From assembly GCF_000025565.1 (NCBI RefSeq), contig NC_014108.1, positions 1 to 64,000 on the forward strand: a stretch of DNA of 64,000 nt. The letters run 5' to 3'. Each line of letters starts with the position of its first letter. Position 1 is the first letter of the stretch. Shown piece after piece: positions 28,408 through 36,772 of this stretch. The notes beneath the pieces were generated by a model, which searched no databases, was not told where the DNA came from, and worked only from the letters and a program-made list of their open reading frames with translations. The stretch comes from Enterobacter cloacae subsp. cloacae ATCC 13047. Lineage in GTDB: Bacteria; Pseudomonadota; Gammaproteobacteria; Enterobacterales; Enterobacteriaceae. Made by a program: the position numbers and the translations under genes.

Positions 28408-28731
28408 ATGTCGCATCCTAATGGCTGGATTTATAAACGCTTCAAAATTGAAGATGATCTCATGCAGACGATTGACAATCTGGCTGATACACGTGGGGAA
28501 CAGAAAGCGGATATTATCGCTGAAACAGTTGAGTGGCTGGTTAAAAACCGTACCGAAGGGACTGTTTCTCCAAGGTATTTTTCCAGCCCTGATAATGCCA
28601 CCTACAAGGGTGTATGGCTGAAGCCGGATACAATACGCACTATCAAAATGCTCTCCAGTGCGGATAATCAAAACCCAAACAGGGTCATCTATACAGCGAT
28701 TTGTCGTTTCATCGATAAAGACAAAAGTTAA
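28408..28731 (+). CDS. Small RHH-like protein, 107 aa
   Basis: The protein has two repeats of strand plus helix-turn-helix type: WIYKRFKIEDDLMQTIDNLADTRGEQKADIIAETVEWLV and GVWLKPDTIRTIKMLSSADNQNPNRVIYTAICRFI. Each resembles one ribbon-helix-helix unit, so it may be a fused dimer like TraY-type relaxosome or regulatory proteins. This is inference. The gene sits upstream of the transfer operon. No clear ribosome-binding site is visible (TGGGTTAGAAAC). Confidence 0.55.
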   Translation: MSHPNGWIYKRFKIEDDLMQTIDNLADTRGEQKADIIAETVEWLVKNRTEGTVSPRYFSSPDNATYKGVWLKPDTIRTIKMLSSADNQNPNRVIYTAICRFIDKDKS

Positions 28732-28774
28732 GTCCTGCACCTCCCCTTACCCTTAAGTTACCGCAAACCGGCGT

Positions 28775-28834
28775 CATGCCAGGAAATTCTTTCCTGGCAT
28801 GGTGTCGGTTGGACAAGCCGAAGGCGCGTCAGTC
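28775..28834. repeat. Hairpin plus conserved tail, element E2
   Basis: CATGCCAGGAAATTCTTTCCTGGCATG is an 11-bp stem hairpin (positions 28775..28801). It is followed by GGTTGGACAAGCCGAAGG and CGCGTCAGTC, the tail also seen at 18405 and 55091. Confidence 0.7.
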
Positions 28835-29088
28835 TCAGCTTCAAATACAATAAGACATACAGTTTGTATCCTTGTCCACTACTTTGATTTGCAAATCCTG
28901 ACTTAATCAAACCTCGTTCACGACTCCTAATAATTAATTTAAGCCACTGATACATAAGCAAGTATTTCATCAAGCGAATCAATTTTTTTATGATATTAAT
29001 TTTTATCATGCAATGTGTTGATTGATTCCAGATAACGTTTATAATCGCCGTATGATACAAATTCATATCACGGCACGGATAACAGGCG
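28835..29088 (+). promoter_or_regulatory. Upstream region of the transfer operon
   Basis: There is no gene in this stretch. It holds a C palindrome ATGATATTAATTTTTATCAT (28990..29009), a promoter with -35 TTGATT (29018..29023) and -10 TATAAT (29040..29045, spacer 16), and a second C palindrome ATGATACAAATTCATATCA (29052..29070) at the expected transcription start. Two C sites thus flank the promoter, which fits repression by looping or blocking. Confidence 0.75.
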
Positions 29089-29454
29089 ATGAAACTTAAT
29101 CGAATTACAGCGTCACTGATCACCGTGATGACCTCGCATATGCTGGCACAGCCAGCATTTGCTGATCGGATTATTCAGCGACCTTCTGGCGCTTTTTACA
29201 TCGTCAGCGATCAGGAGGCCTCACAAGTATTTGACCGTAACAACTTCGGCTTTTTTGCTTTGCCACCTTCCGTCAATTACCCAACCTATAAAAGCTCAGG
29301 TAAGGGAGCCTCAAAAAAACGAGCAACGAGAACCAAGTCTGTTAAACCGGCTGTGCAATGCCCTCCGGTTAAATGTCCAGTTGTGCCAGTTAAACCTGTC
29401 ACGACAGTTGAATCCGCAGAATCAATCTTCCTACGTCTGGAGAATAAGAAATAA
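29089..29454 (+). CDS. Exported protein, first gene of the transfer operon, 121 aa
   Basis: A signal peptide (about 1-26, ending QPAFA) precedes a mature domain with YIVSDQEASQVFDRNNFGFFALPPSVNYP. After it comes a basic, Ser/Lys-rich linker and a Pro/Cys-rich stretch (QCPPVKCPVVP). It overlaps the dsbC-like gene by one base. Its leading position and export signal suggest a periplasmic transfer accessory protein. No family is recognised. Confidence 0.65.
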   Translation: MKLNRITASLITVMTSHMLAQPAFADRIIQRPSGAFYIVSDQEASQVFDRNNFGFFALPPSVNYPTYKSSGKGASKKRATRTKSVKPAVQCPPVKCPVVPVKPVTTVESAESIFLRLENKK

Positions 29455-30320
29455 TGAATTTTAAAAAAGCTGTAGTTGCCATCGCGATCGTGCTGGGTAT
29501 GACCTCTCAAATTGCGCATGCGCAAAACGCTACCGATAAACCGGTTGCTGATTCTTCCAGCATGAAAGCTGCACAAGACCAGCTGGCCGCTTCCTTTAAC
29601 GGCATGAGTATTACAGGTTTTGGCGAGTCACCTGTTAAGGGTATTTATGAAGTCAAAACCGGCAGCAATATTCTTTATTTCCATCCTGGTGAAGATGGCA
29701 AGAAAGGCGTTTTAATTTTCGGGGAAATGTATGATTCATCCGGTGTGAATCTGACCGAACAAAGTAAAATGAATGGCCTGACCGATACTCTGAAAGGCCT
29801 GCCTCTTGACTCAGCAATTACGATTGGCCCGAAAGATGCGCCTGTATATTACGAGTTCACTGACCCTGACTGCCCGTATTGCCATGCTTATGACGAGTGG
29901 ATCAAAACCTACTCAAAAGATCACCCCGTTCAACGTAAGTTGATTTTCATGGTAAACCCAGGTCATCCCCTGGCGCGCGCCAAAATTGAGCACGTAATTT
30001 GTTCCGACGATAAAGATGCGGCAGTTCGATACGTTTATTCATCCGAACTGCCGCACAACCCTGACGGTGCAGATGCCATGCAAATGGCTAAGCAAAAAGC
30101 TCTGAAAACTTGTAAGGAGGCAGATGCAGTAATAGAGCAACACGCAAAAATACTTCAGGCAGTAGGTGTTAATGGAACACCATCGTTCCTGTTTAATGTC
30201 GATACCAAACCTAATTTGATTGTCGGTTTTAACCAGCAAAAAATTGCTGCGGCTATTACCGAACTCGAAAAGCCAGCCGTAACAAAGCTGGAAAAACCTT
30301 CCGCTAAACCTGCTAAATAA
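29454..30320 (+). CDS. dsbC: DsbC-like periplasmic disulfide isomerase
   Basis: A signal peptide of about 23 residues ends AHAQ. The N-terminal dimerisation-like region (about 40-115) is followed by a thioredoxin fold with CPYC at 140-143 (DPDCPYCHAYDEW) and the cis-Pro segment GVNGTPSFLF. The 288-aa length includes a Lys/Pro-rich tail. DsbC-like proteins are usual in F-type transfer operons with many cysteine-rich components (TraN, TraU, TraH here). The signal-peptide cleavage codons coincide with an A palindrome (29512..29525). Confidence 0.9.
   Translation: MNFKKAVVAIAIVLGMTSQIAHAQNATDKPVADSSSMKAAQDQLAASFNGMSITGFGESPVKGIYEVKTGSNILYFHPGEDGKKGVLIFGEMYDSSGVNLTEQSKMNGLTDTLKGLPLDSAITIGPKDAPVYYEFTDPDCPYCHAYDEWIKTYSKDHPVQRKLIFMVNPGHPLARAKIEHVICSDDKDAAVRYVYSSELPHNPDGADAMQMAKQKALKTCKEADAVIEQHAKILQAVGVNGTPSFLFNVDTKPNLIVGFNQQKIAAAITELEKPAVTKLEKPSAKPAK
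29512..29525. promoter_or_regulatory. Palindrome A core inside the dsbC signal-peptide codons
   Basis: TTGCGCATGCGCAA encodes part of the cleavage site Ile-Ala-His-Ala-Gln. Confidence 0.6.
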
Positions 30321-30333
30321 CCGGAGTTTACCT

Positions 30334-30738
30334 ATGCAAACTATTTGCAAAAACAACTTTTCCGCTCTTTCTATTAATATCAATAAATCGCCATCATTCG
30401 TAGACTCTCATATGCAGAAACTGCGTAAGGCAATGGAGTCACGCCAGGCGAAATTAATCACAGCCTTCTTTATGGCGCTGGCGTTACTTGCCGTTAGCCA
30501 GGGGGTGTTTGCATTTACAACTCCTTCCACCGGTTCATTTGGTTATAACGTTTATGACATCGCAATTAACAAAATTGCGAGCGGCCCTATCGGGTTCGTG
30601 GGTGGTGCATGGCTGATTGCAATGGGTTCCACAAAAATGAATGAGGGATGGACCCGCGCCTTGCCATTCATCCTGGCTGGTTCCTGCCTGATCAAACTCG
30701 ATGAGATCACCCAGTCTCTCGGTGCGACAATTTTCTAA
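30334..30738 (+). CDS. traA: TraA-type propilin
   Basis: A long basic leader (about residues 1-38) precedes a hydrophobic segment (ITAFFMALALLAVSQGVFA) and a mature part of about 70 residues with two membrane helices (IGFVGGAWLIAMGS and ALPFILAGSCLI). This is the form of F-type propilins, which have long leader peptides. The ribosome-binding site is GGAGTTTACCT. It is followed by traL after 12 bases, the classical A-L-E-K-B-V-C order. Confidence 0.82.
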   Translation: MQTICKNNFSALSININKSPSFVDSHMQKLRKAMESRQAKLITAFFMALALLAVSQGVFAFTTPSTGSFGYNVYDIAINKIASGPIGFVGGAWLIAMGSTKMNEGWTRALPFILAGSCLIKLDEITQSLGATIF

Positions 30739-30750
30739 AGGAAATTAACG

Positions 30751-31032
30751 ATGGATTACGGATTTAGAGAAGGCCGATTTTTCCGCTACCCCCATCAACC
30801 TATTCAGATATTTTGGTTTGATAGGGATGAATGGATGATCCTCATTGCTTGTTATCTCGCAAGTATGCAGTTGGGTGGTTTTACCTGGGCGGTTCTATTC
30901 CCCGTATCCATCGTTATTATCAAAATTAAGCGTACTAAAGGCCGGGGGTTCTTCCGTCATACACTCTATAAACTCGGTTTAGTCGAAATATATGGCTACC
31001 CAAATTCATCGGCGAAGAAGCTGGAGGAATAA
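30751..31032 (+). CDS. traL: TraL pilus assembly protein
   Basis: This 93-aa protein has the short polar N-terminus of TraL (RFFRYPHQPIQIFWFDRDEW) and two close hydrophobic segments at about 27-60, then a charged tail with HTLYKLGL. TraL is a small inner-membrane VirB3-like protein of F-type systems. It sits between traA and traE. Confidence 0.85.
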   Translation: MDYGFREGRFFRYPHQPIQIFWFDRDEWMILIACYLASMQLGGFTWAVLFPVSIVIIKIKRTKGRGFFRHTLYKLGLVEIYGYPNSSAKKLEE

Positions 31033-31035
31033 AAG

Positions 31036-31668
31036 ATGTTCAAAAAGCCGAATAAACTCCCGGCAAAAAAGGTTGTCACTGAGGCACTAAATGACCAACA
31101 AAAACAAAAGTCGGAAACGAAATTCTTTCGCGCTGCGCTTATCGCAGCAGTCGTTTTAAACGGTTTAACTTATCAGAAGGTAGATAAGTTAGAAAAAAAT
31201 CAGACTACGATCATTGTACCTTACGGCGCGAAGTCCAGTGACCTGTTAATTACAGGGGAAAGCGCATCTGCCGAGTATATGCGGATGTTGTTGCGACTTG
31301 TCATCGCTGATTACGGTTCTATATCGAAAGCCACAATTGACAGTAAATTCTCTTCCTTGCTTGGCCTGGTATATCCAGACCGCAATGAGGCTGTACGCGT
31401 GAAACTTAATGAACGCTCAAAGTATTTTAAGCAGTTTAATACGGTTTCTCAGCTCATGGAATTGCTGCCTGAACAGGCAATCACCATTACAGAGAATCCA
31501 GAGGATATTAAATACACCACAGCCGCGAAGAAAAAGTATCGTATTCAGTTTAGTGTTGAAACGCGGAAAATTATTGGCGAGGAAGCAAAACCAGCAGAAA
31601 CCCAAAAAATGTATATTGACTACACGGTTTCAGAAGGTCGTTTCTGGATTCTTGACATTCAAGGTTAA
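31036..31668 (+). CDS. traE: TraE (VirB5/TraE-type) assembly protein
   Basis: This 210-aa protein has one membrane segment near residues 33-50 (ALIAAVVLNGLTYQ) and a periplasmic domain with ITGESASAEYMRMLLRLVIADYGSIS and the end RFWILDIQG, typical of TraE. Family knowledge: TraE is a VirB8-like scaffold of the F-type channel. It lies four bases after traL and four before traK. Confidence 0.88.
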   Translation: MFKKPNKLPAKKVVTEALNDQQKQKSETKFFRAALIAAVVLNGLTYQKVDKLEKNQTTIIVPYGAKSSDLLITGESASAEYMRMLLRLVIADYGSISKATIDSKFSSLLGLVYPDRNEAVRVKLNERSKYFKQFNTVSQLMELLPEQAITITENPEDIKYTTAAKKKYRIQFSVETRKIIGEEAKPAETQKMYIDYTVSEGRFWILDIQG

Positions 31669-31671
31669 AAT

Positions 31672-32463
31672 ATGAAAAAAGCATTATTAGTTTTTCTGAC
31701 AGTAATGTCAGCACAGACCATTGCTGCCGATAAGAAAACATTCCCTCAAAATACTCAGCGTGTTTTACCTGAAGTCTCTACCCAGGTTGTTCTGTCAAAC
31801 CGCGACGTTAACCGGCTGGTCTGTGAATCTGGCGAGGCAACTAAGCCTGTATACAGTAAAGAAAAGCCTGTTGAAGTCGGTGTTGGTTCTGACCGTCGTT
31901 CATTCTGGGTAAAGTTTAAGTATTTAGCACAAGACGGTGTAAATCACTATTACTCTGAGCCGACAGAACTCTACTTAACGTGCGGTACTTCTACCTTTGA
32001 ATTAATCGCACTGCCTAAGTATGAAAATCCTCATAAGGTTTTACTTGGTTCAGATACGAAAGATCGTATTAAAGATAATCAGGCCTTATTTGGGTCATTG
32101 CCGCTGGAAGAAGCTGCAATTGCGCTAACAACCAAAATAATTTCAGATGGTTCTGGCGGTAAAGGATTACCTGAAAGTTTTGAAGTTGTTCCAGATCGCG
32201 GAAGCTGGATGCAGAATATATATGACAGTCGTGGCCGTCATATACCAATTGAAATTCGCAAAGAGCGGGATGTTCTTGTCGATGGCACAGGTTTACGCGG
32301 TTCGCAGTATACCATTCGCGCATTAAACAACGTCACTTTGACTGAAACAATGTTCCTTAATTCAAACTTTGGAACAAATATTTTTGCCATTACTGCTGAA
32401 AGTCTTTCCCTCAGCAGAGGCCAGCTTTCATCACTTGTCATCGTTCACAGGGAGACAATGTAA
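31672..32463 (+). CDS. traK: TraK secretin-like outer-membrane protein
   Basis: A signal peptide (about 1-19, ending TIAA) precedes a VirB9-like periplasmic protein of 263 aa. Seen features: NRDVNRLVCESGEATKPVYS and RSFWVKFKY in the N-terminal domain, and a C-terminal domain with LTETMFLNSNFGTNIFAITAESLSLSRGQLSSLVIVHRE. TraK forms the outer ring with TraB and TraV. It overlaps traB by one base. Confidence 0.88.
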   Translation: MKKALLVFLTVMSAQTIAADKKTFPQNTQRVLPEVSTQVVLSNRDVNRLVCESGEATKPVYSKEKPVEVGVGSDRRSFWVKFKYLAQDGVNHYYSEPTELYLTCGTSTFELIALPKYENPHKVLLGSDTKDRIKDNQALFGSLPLEEAAIALTTKIISDGSGGKGLPESFEVVPDRGSWMQNIYDSRGRHIPIEIRKERDVLVDGTGLRGSQYTIRALNNVTLTETMFLNSNFGTNIFAITAESLSLSRGQLSSLVIVHRETM

Positions 32464-33710
32464 TGGTTGATAATAAATTCCCGCTTATCGAAAAAGCGCG
32501 AGCCTGGTTCCATCGCCAGCCTTCTGCTCAGCAGAAGAATATTAAAAAGTACGGCACTATTGGTACTTTCGTTATCATTGCCCTGGGTATTTATTACCTG
32601 ACGGGTCAGGATAAAAAGAAACCCGTCGAACCTCCTAAACAGACTGATGTTGCTGAGGCTAAAACCAGCTCTTACGTCCAGGACGATATTGTTTCCACTC
32701 TCGGTGGTCAGATCAAAGATCTCAAATCAGGCATTGATAATCAGGTTAAAGACGCAGTGGCTGATGCTATGGCAAAAGGCCAGTTTAGTCTCACCCCTCC
32801 TCCTGCTGCTGTTGATACAAACACTCCAGCGGGAAGTTCGCAAACTGCTCAGAGCGAAAATGCTCAATCACCGGCTTCCGGTAATGCAGCCGACGGTACT
32901 GGCATGCTGAGCTATCCCACACCTCCTGCTTACACTGATCCATCCTCTCAGGGGGGTAAACAGGATTCAGGAAATGGAGAGGAACCTTCTGTTGTATGGG
33001 TCGGCGGTATATCTGACGGTAACGGCGATATTGGTATGGCAGCTCCCCAGGAGGATAACTCCGCAAAAAAGAACGAGATCCAGTTGCCGGTTGGATTTAT
33101 GAAAGCAAAGCTCCTGGTTGGCGTTAACGCCCTTACAGGTCAGTATGGCTCTGATAATCCCCAGACAGTGATGTTCAGGGTTCAGGCTCCGGCACAGTTA
33201 CCTAACTTCATCAAAATGAACCTGCGCGGGTGCTTCGTGATAGCCAATGCCTCCGGCAATCTCAGCGCTGAACGCATCATTGTGCTTCCTGTTTCTATGC
33301 ACTGTATGACAATGGATGGCGGTTACATCGTTGAAGGTGATGTTACCGGATTTGTTTCTGATCGTGACGGTAAACGTGATATGTCAGCGCGAGTGGTATC
33401 CCGTGCCGGTCGTCTGATGGCCGCGACTGTTTTTGCTAAATCCATTGAGGGCTTTGCGAACGTTATTGGCAATCAAAGCATTCAGCAGAACGTTTCCCCT
33501 CTGGGTAGCATCAATACCATCAAGCCAGACGAAGCCTCTAAAAATGCAGCTGCGACCGGCGTGGCCGGAGGTTTTACTGAGGTATCAAAATACCTGTTAA
33601 ACCTCGTTCAGCAAACCTCTCCAGCTCTTGAAACCGGCCCTGGTAAAGACGTGACTCTCTTTGTTCAGAAAACCGCGACACTCGAAATCAAACAAGTAAG
33701 GATCAAATAA
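32463..33710 (+). CDS. traB: TraB (VirB10-like) channel protein
   Basis: This 415-aa protein has one N-terminal membrane helix (about 31-47, IGTFVIIALGIYYLTG), a long Pro/Ser/Gln-rich periplasmic linker (about 90-190) and a C-terminal VirB10-type domain with LRGCFVIANASGNLSAERI and FVSDRDGKRDMSARVVSRAGRLM. TraB spans both membranes and links TraK/TraV with the inner-membrane part. It is coupled to traK and traV by overlaps. Confidence 0.92.
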   Translation: MVDNKFPLIEKARAWFHRQPSAQQKNIKKYGTIGTFVIIALGIYYLTGQDKKKPVEPPKQTDVAEAKTSSYVQDDIVSTLGGQIKDLKSGIDNQVKDAVADAMAKGQFSLTPPPAAVDTNTPAGSSQTAQSENAQSPASGNAADGTGMLSYPTPPAYTDPSSQGGKQDSGNGEEPSVVWVGGISDGNGDIGMAAPQEDNSAKKNEIQLPVGFMKAKLLVGVNALTGQYGSDNPQTVMFRVQAPAQLPNFIKMNLRGCFVIANASGNLSAERIIVLPVSMHCMTMDGGYIVEGDVTGFVSDRDGKRDMSARVVSRAGRLMAATVFAKSIEGFANVIGNQSIQQNVSPLGSINTIKPDEASKNAAATGVAGGFTEVSKYLLNLVQQTSPALETGPGKDVTLFVQKTATLEIKQVRIK

Positions 33711-34228
33711 TGAAACTCGCCAAAATCTCTCTGTTGCTGTTGGGTTCCTCGATTCTTTCAGGCTGCTCTCTTCTGCCTTACCACAGTGATTTCGCATGTA
33801 AGCTCGAAGATGGTTACGGTAAGTGCATTTCGTCAGACGATGCTTATATTGAGGCAACAACCGGCGTGGATATGGGGCATGCAATTACCGAAGATGGCGT
33901 TGCTGATGACCCAAAGGGATCTGCCGCTAAAACAGCGGCCACGAATCAGGCTGCGGCAACAAAAGCAGATCCGTCATACCAGCAATATCGTGACCGTGTT
34001 TACAAACAAATGGCTCAGCTGGTTGAAGCCCCGCAGACACCGGTTGTTCGTCAGCCTACAGTGGTTCGAACGCTCATCCTTTCCTACTCACCAGGTCTGG
34101 ATGACCAGACAGCCTACATGCCGCGTTACGTCTTCACCATGCTGAATGGACCGAAATTCGTCCTGACTGACTACAAGCTTTCTACAGATGATTCAGCGCC
34201 ATCATTCCTGATGGGGGGGAAAGGCTAA
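33710..34228 (+). CDS. traV: TraV outer-membrane lipoprotein
   Basis: The lipobox ILSGC with Cys19 ends the signal peptide. After it come cysteines in the DFACKLEDGYGKCIS pattern typical of TraV, then an Ala/Gln/Lys-rich region and the C-terminal half with VVRTLILSYSPGLDDQTAYMPRYVFTMLNGPKFVL. The 172-aa length matches F-type TraV. It anchors the channel in the outer membrane. The stop is directly followed by traC. Confidence 0.9.
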   Translation: MKLAKISLLLLGSSILSGCSLLPYHSDFACKLEDGYGKCISSDDAYIEATTGVDMGHAITEDGVADDPKGSAAKTAATNQAAATKADPSYQQYRDRVYKQMAQLVEAPQTPVVRQPTVVRTLILSYSPGLDDQTAYMPRYVFTMLNGPKFVLTDYKLSTDDSAPSFLMGGKG

Positions 34229-36772
34229 ATGCTTAACACTCTGAAAACGGTTGCTGAGCGCCACCTGTTCCTGCGCAATGAAGTCACTAAATCCGATATT
34301 CTGAATATGGCAGTTCGCGATCAGCCTAGCGAATATTTACCTTATCTCGCATTCAAGAAACGCCTGCCAGGAGAGGATGTTGATACAAACGCCTTCATAA
34401 ATTTTGACAATACGCTTGGCTGGATTTGGGAACTCAAACCACTGGCATTTATGGGAAATGACAAGCTCGATAAGCTGCATGGTATCGTGCGCTCCCAATT
34501 CCCGAAAGGAACTGTATGCCAGTGGATTTTATATCCCGACCATAATCTGAACAGTCATATTGAAGAATACTGCAATATACGCGATAAGAGCGATCCCGTT
34601 ACAGCTATGAACATGGCACAGATGGAAAAATTTCTGCGTGAAGGTGCTGACGGGGTCGCTAAATTGTTCAACATCCCGCTACGTAACTTCCGTCTGTTCT
34701 TCACCATCAAGCACGAGCAGCGCATCTCTGAAGAACTTCTTGTAGCAATCCATGAATCTTTCGGCATTGCGGGGATGGAACCCCGCCGCTGGGAGGCCTC
34801 TGATCTGATTAAATGGGCCGGTGAATTCTTTAGTGGTGAGCCTAATAACGGATTGTATGACCCGGAACGGCAGCTGCGTAAACAGATGAACGCAACAAAC
34901 ATCGACCTTAGCGATCCTGGCTCTTTAATTTATGCCGGACACCGCTACGGTGTATGTCTATATCCCAATGTTGTCCCACAGGGCAAAAATAACCCACTCA
35001 ATACGAATGAACTGTTTGGCGGTTACATGGGTGTTGAGGACGACATGCGACAAATCAAGTCGCCTTTCCTTTATACCCTGACAATCGTTTACGACGACCT
35101 GCGCAAAAACATAACCGATAAGGCAACACAAACGATGTTCCAGCGCGTTGGTGCTGGCTTGGCGCATTCGTTACGCCAACGAATGGAGGAATATCACATC
35201 ATGCAAAGCATGATGGCCAAAGACAGCAAATTCCATTACATGATCCCGCAGCTCTGGGTGTTTGGTAAAACGGAAAAGGAAGCTTTTGAGGCCGCTGCGC
35301 AGGCTAAGAACTTATGGGAGGGCTTTGACTTCCAGATGATGTACGAGCAGTCGATTAAGAACGTCATGTTCTATACAGCCCTGCCCTTCGGCTTTTATAA
35401 CATCGAAAGCAATATCGATAATATAGACCGTCATTTTTATCTCGATAATGAAAATATCGCACGCTTCCTACCGGTTCAGACAGATTTTCGTGGCGGTGGC
35501 CGTCCGGTGCAATCCCTCATTGGCCGCAAGGGTCAGCTAATCTCACTCGACATGTATGATAAGCGAGCGAACGCTCACAACTTCGTTGTGATCGCAGAAA
35601 CGGGCGGGGGTAAATCGTTCTTCCTGAACAGCATGATCGATGATTACGCCAGTATTGGTGCCAAAACGCGAATCATGGATTTGGGTAAAAGCTATGAAAA
35701 ACTGACACGCATACGCAAAGGTCGCTACATAGATTTCAACCTCGAAAATCCCATATGCATCAACCCCCTCGATTTTGTAGCCAATGATGATGAAGACCTG
35801 GCCCAGAATATTTCAGCGGCACAGATAGTCTTTAGTTCTGCCGCATACGCGTTCACCGGCCAATATGTGAATGAACTGGAAGCCAACCTGATAGATCAGG
35901 CCTGTCGCCACGCTTACAGTTCAGGTGATGGTATCAGGGGAACGGATGCCGTCACTGATTTTCTGACATCCGGCAAATTTCTGGAGTCGGAATACAGCGA
36001 TAAGCACAAAAAAAGTATTGAAGAGATTCAAGGTGTCGCATTCCAGCTCGCCTATCTACTGAAAGCTTTTAAATCTGATCGCGCCTTTGGCAAGTTCTTC
36101 TGCGGTCCAACGACCTTCAACATCAAAGATGATGATTTCGTCTGTACTGACCTGGAGAAGCTGCGCTCTGTTAAGCAGCTATTCTTCCCAATGGTCATGA
36201 ACCTCATGAACGCGATTACGATGGATTTGTACCTCTCCGACCGCTCGCGTCCGAGCATTATCCTGGTCGAGGAAGTCGCCTCGATGTTGCAGAAAACCGG
36301 CATGGTTTCGATGGACGGTCTGACCCAGATGATAAACGAAGGCTATCGTCGCGCTCGTAAATACCGCGGCGCGATGGGGATCGTCCTTCAGTCACCGCTG
36401 GATTATGAAGTGCTTCCAGGTCTAGGCCCGGTTGTTAAGGCAAACGCCCAATGGCGTTACTACCTGGAATCGCGCATGTACGACGAAGCGGTTAAGAAAG
36501 GCCTTCTTCCTAACATCACGGAAGGCTTCCCGCTTAAGCTATTGAGCAGTGTTCGTAATGCCCGACCACGATACGGTGAAGTCTTTATCGACTGTCCGTT
36601 GGGTATGGGAGTGGCTCGTCTTTGTGTGGATCAGTGGCGTTATTGGGTTAACACGTCAGACGGTGCAGATGTTGCTGCATTCGATCGGCTTATGGCTGAG
36701 GGCAAGGAACCTGTTGATGCTCTTAAAATACTCTCCGGGGTGAACCCGGATGTACTGAGGGCCGGTCGATGA
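34229..36772 (+). CDS. traC: TraC ATPase (VirB4-like)
   Basis: This 847-aa protein has a complete Walker A motif AETGGGKS (residues 456-463) and the Walker B-type segment SIILVEEVA around residue 681, plus RKYRGAMGIVLQSP at about 710. The N-terminal domain (1-430) is the usual VirB4/TraC N-domain with LGWIWELKPLAFMG. TraC powers pilus assembly at the inner membrane. Its stop overlaps the next start by four bases (ATGA). Confidence 0.93.
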   Translation: MLNTLKTVAERHLFLRNEVTKSDILNMAVRDQPSEYLPYLAFKKRLPGEDVDTNAFINFDNTLGWIWELKPLAFMGNDKLDKLHGIVRSQFPKGTVCQWILYPDHNLNSHIEEYCNIRDKSDPVTAMNMAQMEKFLREGADGVAKLFNIPLRNFRLFFTIKHEQRISEELLVAIHESFGIAGMEPRRWEASDLIKWAGEFFSGEPNNGLYDPERQLRKQMNATNIDLSDPGSLIYAGHRYGVCLYPNVVPQGKNNPLNTNELFGGYMGVEDDMRQIKSPFLYTLTIVYDDLRKNITDKATQTMFQRVGAGLAHSLRQRMEEYHIMQSMMAKDSKFHYMIPQLWVFGKTEKEAFEAAAQAKNLWEGFDFQMMYEQSIKNVMFYTALPFGFYNIESNIDNIDRHFYLDNENIARFLPVQTDFRGGGRPVQSLIGRKGQLISLDMYDKRANAHNFVVIAETGGGKSFFLNSMIDDYASIGAKTRIMDLGKSYEKLTRIRKGRYIDFNLENPICINPLDFVANDDEDLAQNISAAQIVFSSAAYAFTGQYVNELEANLIDQACRHAYSSGDGIRGTDAVTDFLTSGKFLESEYSDKHKKSIEEIQGVAFQLAYLLKAFKSDRAFGKFFCGPTTFNIKDDDFVCTDLEKLRSVKQLFFPMVMNLMNAITMDLYLSDRSRPSIILVEEVASMLQKTGMVSMDGLTQMINEGYRRARKYRGAMGIVLQSPLDYEVLPGLGPVVKANAQWRYYLESRMYDEAVKKGLLPNITEGFPLKLLSSVRNARPRYGEVFIDCPLGMGVARLCVDQWRYWVNTSDGADVAAFDRLMAEGKEPVDALKILSGVNPDVLRAGR